Shown in pieces: positions 6,230-12,095 of a stretch of 18,813 bases of DNA (positions within the stretch are counted from its first letter, which is position 1; the number at the start of each line of letters is the position of its first letter). The position numbers and the translations under genes are program-made. The DNA lies in NCBI GenBank assembly GCA_001777055.1, contig MFCX01000024.1:26571-45383 (forward strand). The letters are read 5' to 3'. Source of the DNA: Candidatus Daviesbacteria bacterium RIFCSPHIGHO2_02_FULL_39_12 (GTDB taxonomy: Bacteria; Patescibacteriota; Microgenomatia; Daviesbacterales; UBA10151). Below the pieces are notes generated by a model. That model had not been told where the DNA came from. It did no database searches and worked only from the letters and a program-made list of their open reading frames with translations.

Positions 6230-7171
6230 ATGGCTAAAAGTGAAAGTCCCGAACTGTCTATTATTATCCTAAATTATAATGTTAAAGATCTGTTGTTAAA
6301 TTGTTTGGAGTCTGTTTTTAAAAGCAAAGGCAAAGAGGATAAATGGCAAATTATTGTGGTGGATAATGCTTCATCTGACGAATCGGTTGAGGCAGTAAAA
6401 AAGAAATATTGTAGTCTTTCGACTGCGCTCAGGGTAGATTTGATCGAAAACCAATCAAATCTAGGATTTGCTGCCGGGAATAATGAAGGTGTTAAAAAAG
6501 CAAAAGCCCCGGTGATTTTATTTTTAAATCCGGATACTTTAGTTTTAGACAAAGCTATCCAAAAATCACTTATTTTTTTACTATCTGATCCGGATATAGG
6601 AGCTTTAACTTGTAAAGTGAATTTACCAGACGGCAAAATGGATTATTCCTGCCATCGGGGTTTTCCTACTCCCTGGAATTCTTTGACTTATTTTTTAGGT
6701 CTTTCTAAATTATTTCCTAAATCTGCTTTTTTGGCAGGTTATACAGCAAGCTATATGGATATAACAAAAACTCATGAAATGGATTGCGGTTCAGGGACAT
6801 TTTTAATGGTTAGAAAAATTGCCGGAGATCAAATAAACTGGTGGGACAAAGACTATTTTTGGAATGGTGAGGATATAGAATTTTGTTTTTCCTTAAAAGA
6901 AAAAGATTGGAAAATATATTTTTATCCTGAGGTCCAGATCCTCCATTTCAAGGGTTCATCTTCCGGCCTTTGGTCCACTTCCAAGATTAAAGTAGAACAG
7001 CATGTTAAACTAAAAACAGCCTCTCATGCCGCCTCTGCCATGAGAATTTTTTATAAAAAACATTATTATGACAAGTACCCTCCATATTTGCGTGATTTGG
7101 TGCTTTTAGGAATTAAATCATTGGAACATTACAGAAGGTTTAAAATTATTACAGGATTAAAATATGAGTGA
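6230..7171 (+). CDS. Family 2 glycosyltransferase (WbbL-like)
   Basis: A 313-residue GT-A fold enzyme expected to move a sugar from a nucleotide donor to a cell-surface glycan at the cytoplasmic face. It shows S-I-I-I-L-N-Y-N at the first strand, V-V-D-N-A-S-S-D-E-S for donor binding, F-L-N-P-D-T for the metal-binding acidic turn, G-S-G-T-F-L-M-V-R before the acceptor site, and W-N-G-E-D-I-E-F with the likely catalytic base. There is no membrane helix. Donor and acceptor cannot be read from sequence; the family includes rhamnosyltransferases. The segment C-S-L-S-T-A-L-R is encoded by a repeat (6415-6434) placed in the loop before N-Q-S-N-L-G-F-A-A-G-N-N. It starts 3 nt after atpC and overlaps the next GT gene by 8 bases. 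Confidence 0.9.
   Translation: MAKSESPELSIIILNYNVKDLLLNCLESVFKSKGKEDKWQIIVVDNASSDESVEAVKKKYCSLSTALRVDLIENQSNLGFAAGNNEGVKKAKAPVILFLNPDTLVLDKAIQKSLIFLLSDPDIGALTCKVNLPDGKMDYSCHRGFPTPWNSLTYFLGLSKLFPKSAFLAGYTASYMDITKTHEMDCGSGTFLMVRKIAGDQINWWDKDYFWNGEDIEFCFSLKEKDWKIYFYPEVQILHFKGSSSGLWSTSKIKVEQHVKLKTASHAASAMRIFYKKHYYDKYPPYLRDLVLLGIKSLEHYRRFKIITGLKYE
6415..6434 (+). repeat. Repeat relic TCTTTCGACTGCGCTCAGGG inside a GT gene
   Basis: This 20-mer resembles a dispersed repeat I recall from many bacterial genomes (CCCTGAGCGNAGTCGAAAGA in the other orientation). It includes the small hairpin AGTC-TTTC-GACT (6413-6424). It is read in frame and sits in a variable loop. Confidence 0.55.
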
Positions 7172-8081
7172 TTTGGACCTATCAGTTATTGTTTTAAGCT
7201 ATAACACAAAAGATATTACTAATAATTGTTTGAATAAACTTAAACAATCTGTTGAATATTGCCAAAAAAGATTAGGAAATAAAATAGAAGTAATTGTTAT
7301 AGATAACAATTCAGAAGACGGTTCAGCTCAAATGATTTTACAAGATCATACTTGGGTGAGACTAATAGCCTTGGACGAAAATACAGGTTTTTCAAAAGGT
7401 AGTAATTTGGGTATGCAAAAGTCAAAATACCCTTTTATTTTACTTTTAAATTCTGATGTTTATTTGCAAGAAGAAAGTTTATATAAAGGACTTGCTTACT
7501 TTAGAGTTAATTTAAATTGTGATGTTTTAGGGTGTAAATTAACTTATGCCAGTGGTAAATTTCAGCCTTCTGCCGGTAATTTACCCAATTTTTTTAACAC
7601 TTTGTTTTGGATTTTTGGGATATCTGCCCTACCTTTAGTTAAAAGGTTTACTAACGCTTTTCATCCAACATATAATTTTTTTTTTGCAAAAGCCCACCAG
7701 GTTGGTTGGGTAACCGGCGCTTTTTTTATGTTAAAAAGGAAAGTTTTTGAAAAAACAGGCGGATTTGATGAAAATATTTTTATGTATCTGGAAGAGGTAG
7801 AATGGTGTAAAAGAATAACAAAATTAGGATTTAAAATTTGGTATGCGCCTCAATTTGAAGTGACTCATTTGCATGGAGCAAGCAGTAGGTTGTATCCTCA
7901 AAGGTTATATATTAATGAATTAAAAAGTATGAAATATTATTTCAAAAAACATTCTCCGAATACATTATTATTAATAAAATTGATTTTAGTTTTAGGCACA
8001 CTTTTTAGGACTATTATTTTTACTCTTTTGGGCAAAACCGTCAGAGCTAAAGCATATTTGGAAGGACTAAAAGTAGTTTAA
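7164..8081 (+). CDS. Family 2 glycosyltransferase
   Basis: A 305-residue GT-A enzyme of the same group as its upstream neighbour: S-V-I-V-L-S-Y-N-T near the N-terminus, V-I-D-N-N-S-E-D-G-S, L-L-L-N-S-D-V for metal and donor binding, T-G-A-F-F-M-L-K-R-K, and Y-L-E-E-V-E-W-C with the likely catalytic base. It has a hydrophobic C-terminal stretch (about residues 267-290, L-I-L-V-L-G-T-L-F-R-T-I-I-F-T-L-L) that could be a membrane-association helix. The start overlaps the previous gene by 8 bases, implying translational coupling. Its stop codon lies inside a heptamer array (8077-8104). Sugar specificity is unknown. Confidence 0.9.
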   Translation: MSDLDLSVIVLSYNTKDITNNCLNKLKQSVEYCQKRLGNKIEVIVIDNNSEDGSAQMILQDHTWVRLIALDENTGFSKGSNLGMQKSKYPFILLLNSDVYLQEESLYKGLAYFRVNLNCDVLGCKLTYASGKFQPSAGNLPNFFNTLFWIFGISALPLVKRFTNAFHPTYNFFFAKAHQVGWVTGAFFMLKRKVFEKTGGFDENIFMYLEEVEWCKRITKLGFKIWYAPQFEVTHLHGASSRLYPQRLYINELKSMKYYFKKHSPNTLLLIKLILVLGTLFRTIIFTLLGKTVRAKAYLEGLKVV

Positions 8082-8104
8082 AGTTTAAAGTTCAAAGTGC
8101 AAAG
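8077..8104 (+). repeat. Heptamer array (TTTAAAG-type, four units)
   Basis: Four consecutive 7-bp units: TTTAAAG, TTTAAAG, TTCAAAG, TGCAAAG. The array provides the stop codon of the upstream GT and fills the space in front of the next GT start at 8115, where no Shine-Dalgarno is seen. Confidence 0.8.
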
Positions 8105-8114
8105 TTATAAATTT

Positions 8115-9992
8115 ATGACAAAGATTGCAATTGTTACTGTAAATTTTAATGGTAAGGATGATACTCTGGAGTTTCTGGAATCCTTAAAAAAACTACAAAC
8201 TACCGACTATGAACTAAAAACTATTGTAGTGGATAATGGTTCCTCAGATGATAGTGTGTCATCGATTAATCAAAAATTTCCCGGTGTGGATATTTTACAA
8301 AATGGAGCTAATGAAGGCTTTTCCGGCGGATACAACAGAGGGATGGCATATGGATTGGCTTGGGGGGCCGATTATATTCTAATAATTAATAATGATACTC
8401 TAATCAAAGATGGGGATCTTTTACAAAGCTTAATAAAAGTTTTCAAGTCTGATGAAAGTATTGGTATCGCCTCCCCAAAAATTTATTTTTCCCCCGGCTT
8501 TGAATTTCATAAAGACAGATATAAAAAAGAGGATTTAGGGCAGGTTATTTGGTATGCCGGCGGCAAATTTGACTGGAAAAATATCATGTCGGCGCATAGA
8601 GGCTTAGATGAGGTAGATGAGGGACAATTTGAGGGGGTGGAAGAAACCAATTTTGTGACCGGTTGCTGCATGATGATAAAAAGAGAGGTGCTGGGAAAGG
8701 TCAATAAACCTGAAAGCGGACGCGGTTTTTTTGATGATACTTTATTTTTATACTTTGAAGATACGGACTTTACCAAGCGGGCCAAAAAGAAGGGTTTTAA
8801 AACTTACTACGGCGGTAATGTTGCAATTTATCATAAGGCTTCACAAAGTACCGGAATTGGTTCAGAGATTACTGACTTTTTCCATACCAGAAACAGGTTA
8901 GTTTTAGGCTTTAGATACGCGGGTTTAAGAACAAGATTTGCCTTATTTAGAGAAGCTTTAAAGTTTTTAGTATTTGGCAGGAAAGCTCAAAGGTTAGGGG
9001 TGTGGGATTTTTTTAGGGGCAAAACAGGATCTTCTGAAAGGTATATAAAGGAAGTCAGAAAAGCAGAGTATCAATTAGAACTTTCTATTTGCGTAGTCAA
9101 TTATAATACAGCTGATTTAACCAAAAATCTTTTGCAAAGCATTTTTACTCCAAACTCCGGCTTTAATCCAAAAACTATGGAGGTAATAGTTTTGGATAAT
9201 GGTTCAGATGATAATTGCAAACAAATTATCAAAGACTTCCAGCTCGCCTTGCGAAGCCACGCTCGCTTTGCGAAGCAAGCCAAGGGCGGGCGAAGCGGGC
9301 CTAAAATCAAGTTTATCCAAAACAAAGGAAATGAAGGTTTTTCTAAAGGTTACAATAAAACTATCTCTTTTTCCAAGGGCAGATATATTTTACTGCTAAA
9401 TTCTGATATAGAAGTATTGGATAATAGTTTGACCGGACTTTTAAACTTTGCCAAAGAATATAAAGATAATGCAGTGTTGGGGGGAAGACTATATTTTCCT
9501 GATAAATCCAGCCAGGATTCGGCTTTTAATCTACCTACTATAACAGGTGCTTTTAAAGAATACTTCTTAGGTAAAAAGGGTTCATATTTTATGTATGTGC
9601 CCGCTCCGCCCGCGGAGCGAGGCGAACCAGAGGGTGGAAAAGCTGTCCAGGTAGAAGGGTTGGTTATGGCTTGCTTTTTGATACCTGAAAAAGTTTTAAA
9701 TAAAGTAGGACTTTTGGACGAGGAAACTTTTATTTTCTTTGAAGATATTGAGTATTGCCGAAGACTCAAACAATACGGAGTGCCGCTTTATTTTATCCCA
9801 ACTGCTAAATTTATCCATCATCATGGAGGTTCAACTAAAAGGATAGGTCAGCAAAAAGCTTATGAGCTTTTACAAAAAGCTGCCAAATATTACCATGGAC
9901 CCGTTTATTATTTTCTATTAACTTGGGTTTTGAGAATAGGACAAAAATTGGGAAAAACCAAAACTCCTATTTCTCGCTGGACGATGACCTAA
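8115..9992 (+). CDS. Tandem (two-domain) family 2 glycosyltransferase
   Basis: A 625-residue fusion of two complete GT2 domains. Domain 1 (about 3-300): A-I-V-T-V-N-F-N-G, V-V-D-N-G-S-S-D-D-S (D40), I-I-N-N-D-T, T-G-C-C-M-M-I-K-R, Y-F-E-D-T-D-F. Domain 2 (about 320-615): S-I-C-V-V-N-Y-N-T, V-L-D-N-G-S-D-D-N, L-L-N-S-D-I-E, M-A-C-F-L-I-P, F-F-E-D-I-E-Y-C. Both keep the acidic motifs, so both may be active, adding successive sugars. Domain 2 contains two repeat-encoded loops, at 9241-9303 and 9602-9619, and its last residues (S-R-W-T-M-T) are read from repeat-like DNA ending in ATGAC. ATG 8115 is preferred over an in-frame GTG at 8097 inside the heptamer array. No clear Shine-Dalgarno is present. 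Confidence 0.88.
   Translation: MTKIAIVTVNFNGKDDTLEFLESLKKLQTTDYELKTIVVDNGSSDDSVSSINQKFPGVDILQNGANEGFSGGYNRGMAYGLAWGADYILIINNDTLIKDGDLLQSLIKVFKSDESIGIASPKIYFSPGFEFHKDRYKKEDLGQVIWYAGGKFDWKNIMSAHRGLDEVDEGQFEGVEETNFVTGCCMMIKREVLGKVNKPESGRGFFDDTLFLYFEDTDFTKRAKKKGFKTYYGGNVAIYHKASQSTGIGSEITDFFHTRNRLVLGFRYAGLRTRFALFREALKFLVFGRKAQRLGVWDFFRGKTGSSERYIKEVRKAEYQLELSICVVNYNTADLTKNLLQSIFTPNSGFNPKTMEVIVLDNGSDDNCKQIIKDFQLALRSHARFAKQAKGGRSGPKIKFIQNKGNEGFSKGYNKTISFSKGRYILLLNSDIEVLDNSLTGLLNFAKEYKDNAVLGGRLYFPDKSSQDSAFNLPTITGAFKEYFLGKKGSYFMYVPAPPAERGEPEGGKAVQVEGLVMACFLIPEKVLNKVGLLDEETFIFFEDIEYCRRLKQYGVPLYFIPTAKFIHHHGGSTKRIGQQKAYELLQKAAKYYHGPVYYFLLTWVLRIGQKLGKTKTPISRWTMT
9241..9303 (+). repeat. GC-rich direct/palindromic repeat inside the tandem GT gene
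   Basis: Two adjacent 19-bp copies, GCTCGCCTTGCGAAGCCAC (9242-9260) and GCTCGCTTTGCGAAGCAAG (9261-9279), agree at 16 of 19 positions. The second is part of an imperfect hairpin, GCTCGCTT-TGCG-AAGCAAGC. GCGGGCGAAGCGGGC follows. The segment is much richer in GC than the gene around it and encodes an Arg/Ala/Gly-rich loop between I-I-K-D-F and K-I-K-F-I-Q-N-K-G-N-E-G-F. Confidence 0.75.
9602..9619 (+). repeat. Perfect GC hairpin inside the tandem GT gene
   Basis: CGCTCCG-CCCG-CGGAGCG is a perfect 7-bp stem with a 4-nt loop. It encodes part of an unusual Pro/Gly/Glu-rich loop (A-P-P-A-E-R-G-E-P-E-G-G) just before the acceptor-site motif of domain 2, in an AT-rich gene. Confidence 0.65.
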
Positions 9993-10006
9993 AATATTTA
10001 AATTAT

Positions 10007-11182
10007 ATGAAGCAGTCAGTAAAATCTAAACTTCAAAAAAAAGAGCAACCTTTTTTACGTATTAGAATTCCTCGAACATCTTTACTACCTCCTGCGCTAT
10101 TATTTATTGTTTTACTGTTTATAATCCTTTTATTTATTAAAAAGACTCCGGGTCAGAATAATTTAGTAACTCAAGAAAGAAGTCAACAAAAGAACATAGA
10201 ACCGTCTGCTAACTTGGGTAATACGTTTGAAAAAGGTCACAAAATTGCTTATTTAAAAGACTTTTCAGACTCTAAAAGCTGGATGTCTGTATGGATTTAC
10301 GATTTGGATACTGAAACTGAAAGAGAAGTTGTACCGGCAATTAACTCTTCCGTTTTTTGTCGGGAGGGATGTCCGGATCGTTCATTTTCATTTTCGCTGG
10401 ATGGGACAAGACTTGCGGTGGATCTTTTGCTTAACGGAGAAGAGGAAGGATTTGGCATCGTAGATATCACGCAAAAAAAGCCTGAAGTAGTATATATTGA
10501 TAAAGGAATATTTTATTACGATAAAAATTATGACTCGTCTATCCTCTACTATAAAGATTTAGTCAGTAATACAAAACAAAAGATTGGACGATATTTTCCT
10601 GCCGGGTGGCTTTCTAAAGATGAGGTGATAATGAATTATCGTGATATCAACCAAGAAAAGACGGGTGATTTCATTATTCTTAACACTGTAACTTTTGATA
10701 AAAAATTGATTAAAGTTGAACAGTTGTATAATCAACAAAAGATCATTCGTATTCAAGTTATTTCTCCACAAAAAGATAAAATACTACTTTCGTTTTTAGA
10801 TAAACCTGCAAAACCCACACTAGGGTTAGTAAATCGAGAAGGTGCGCTGCTTTCTATTTTTGAAACGCCTCCTCCATTTGAGGATACATACCCCGCTCTT
10901 AACTATGGGGATTTAATGAATGTTTCTTGGTCTCCTGATGGAAAGTACATTGCAGCACAGATTCGTTCTGCGTATCCAGATTTATCTAGTAATATCAATA
11001 TATATGACGTTGAAAAGAATAAATTGGTTCAACAAATTCCTGTCAATGAATTTTTAACTGGTAATGGGTGTTGGCTTTCTTCTCCGGGAGGTGAAATTTT
11101 AGTAAGCATTATAACGGTTGAAGATCAAGGCGGAAACACGAGCCATAGAGTACGACTGTTCAAGTGCGTAAGTCCTGTTTGA
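10007..11182 (+). CDS. Membrane-anchored beta-propeller (PD40/TolB-like) protein
   Basis: A 391-residue protein with a basic N-terminus, one membrane helix (about residues 26-44, L-L-P-P-A-L-L-F-I-V-L-L-F-I-I-L-L-F-I) and a long C-terminal part expected outside the membrane. This part contains propeller-type blades: F-S-F-S-L-D-G-T-R-L-A-V-D and V-S-W-S-P-D-G-K-Y-I-A-A-Q are PD40/WD40-like repeats as in TolB and dipeptidyl-peptidase propellers. No hydrolase domain is visible. A partner or binding role is likely but unknown. The ATG at 10007 places the basic segment before the helix; an in-frame TTG at 9923 would add 28 residues overlapping the GT gene and is less likely. Its 3' end overlaps the convergent gene by 84 bases. 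Confidence 0.75.
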   Translation: MKQSVKSKLQKKEQPFLRIRIPRTSLLPPALLFIVLLFIILLFIKKTPGQNNLVTQERSQQKNIEPSANLGNTFEKGHKIAYLKDFSDSKSWMSVWIYDLDTETEREVVPAINSSVFCREGCPDRSFSFSLDGTRLAVDLLLNGEEEGFGIVDITQKKPEVVYIDKGIFYYDKNYDSSILYYKDLVSNTKQKIGRYFPAGWLSKDEVIMNYRDINQEKTGDFIILNTVTFDKKLIKVEQLYNQQKIIRIQVISPQKDKILLSFLDKPAKPTLGLVNREGALLSIFETPPPFEDTYPALNYGDLMNVSWSPDGKYIAAQIRSAYPDLSSNINIYDVEKNKLVQQIPVNEFLTGNGCWLSSPGGEILVSIITVEDQGGNTSHRVRLFKCVSPV

Positions 11183-11877
11183 TAAACTTTCTTGGGGAGA
11201 GCTTACTATGTCATCTTCAATTAATATATGGTCTGGACCGATAACTGTAGTGAAATGATGGTGACCATGAAGATGATTTGCTAACCAAACTTCTTTATGG
11301 GCAATGACCGGGTTCCTCAGGTTTAATATTAGTAAGCCCATCTCAGGATGCATCCTTAATCCTCTTTTTTTAGCTTCACTCCAATCATGCCTGTTAAGAA
11401 ATGGCAAAGATTCAGCTACTCTAGGAAAGTCAGCAAGCGCACCCCAAGCAATTAGAGGAAAAGCTACAGCCATTTTTAGTAGTTCCTGTTCAGTTAGTCC
11501 CTGGTATGCGAGTAATAGTGGACCAAAGCGTGCTATGCCTTCCAGAAGCATCTCTGCTCCCATAATCGCTAATGTTCTCCTGGTGTTTTTGAAAGCCACG
11601 TCTGTCATATAGATTGGAATTCGTCTTCTAGCTAACTCATCAAGGAGTGGTTGGTAAGGTTTCCATCCTAAAAACTCATTGAGTGTTTTCAGGGGATGAT
11701 CAACGTAATCCTCTGGTGTTCCAGTTTCTAAAAAAATCCTTCTATATTCTCTGGTAGCAATTGAGGATGACGGGATATAAGGTGAGCTTTATAAATAATG
11801 GTATAGTGTGCTTCTGGTGTGTGGATATTTGTAATATTGCCACTTCTCTCGAGTCTGATATTTCTTTCTATTGACAT
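11099..11877 (-). pseudogene. Orphan gene with a one-base frameshift (unknown family)
   Basis: The minus-strand ATG at 11877 opens a frame (M-S-I-E-R-N-I-R-L-E-R ... Y-K-A-H) that runs off to a stop soon after residue 32. The reading continues in the -1 frame as P-Y-I-P-S-S-S-I-A-T-R-E-Y-R-R-I-F and stays open to the TAA at 11099. Restoring one C at about 11781-11782 (CACC to CACCC) joins them into about 259 residues. Alternatively only a shorter protein from the Met at 11608 (169 residues) is made. Later motifs include R-R-R-I-P-I-Y-M-T-D-V-A-F, L-R-N-P-V-I-A-H-K-E and H-L-H-G-H-H-H-F-T-T-V-I-G-P-D-H. The Arg-Asn and late GxxH pattern recalls TraB/ChaN-like proteins, but only weakly, and I do not assign the family. 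It has a good promoter. Confidence 0.6.
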
Positions 11878-11886
11878 AACTATCGG

Positions 11887-11915
11887 ATTATATCAGCTTG
11901 GGGGTAGTAGGTTAA
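11887..11915 (-). promoter_or_regulatory. Promoter of the frameshifted orphan gene
   Basis: On the minus strand: TTAACC (11915-11910), a 17-bp spacer, perfect TATAAT (11892-11887), then 9 nt to the ATG at 11877. No Shine-Dalgarno is present. The spacing implies a leaderless or nearly leaderless transcript. The box lies just past the 3' end of tRNA-Tyr. Confidence 0.6.
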
Positions 11916-11928
11916 CCTATAGTTTATG

Positions 11929-12011
11929 TCCGGAGGGAAGGATTCGAACCTTCGCAGGGATAACCCGACAGATTTACAGTCTGTTGCAATTGGCCGCTCT
12001 GCCACCTCCGG
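11929..12011 (-). tRNA. tRNA-Tyr (anticodon GUA)
   Basis: Class II cloverleaf. Acceptor stem CCGGAGG/CCTCCGG with discriminator A; T8, G9; D-arm GCAG...TTGC with the GCGGCCAA loop; anticodon stem ACAGA/TCTGT with loop C-T-GTA-A-A; long variable arm (about CGGGTTATCCCTGC); T-arm GAAGG-TTCGAAT-CCTTC. The 3' CCA is not encoded (CAT follows). In this fold the first pair is C1:G72, whereas bacterial tRNA-Tyr normally has G1:C72. A promoter sits directly upstream. Confidence 0.95.
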
Positions 12012-12021
12012 ATAGATTCAT

Positions 12022-12050
12022 ATTATACTCAACTGTCCTACTCATTTCTA
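12022..12050 (-). promoter_or_regulatory. Promoter of tRNA-Tyr
   Basis: On the minus strand: TAGAAA (12050-12045), a 17-bp spacer and perfect TATAAT (12027-12022), followed after 10 nt by the mature tRNA 5' end at 12011. Confidence 0.6.
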
Positions 12051-12083
12051 CTATTTAGATTATGATTTAAAATTAATCTGGTA

Positions 12084-12089
12084 TATAAT
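12084..12089 (+). promoter_or_regulatory. -10 box of the PBP gene (leaderless type)
   Basis: TATAAT lies 6 nt before the ATG at 12096, with no Shine-Dalgarno between them. No convincing -35 box is seen. Transcription is expected to begin at or near the A of ATG. Confidence 0.5.
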
Positions 12090-12095
12090 TTGGTT

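Noticed and set aside
9101..9399. Open frames in other phases across the GC-rich insertion of the tandem GT
   Set aside because: They arise from the low stop density of the repeat segment; the GT2 motifs on both sides are continuous in the main frame.
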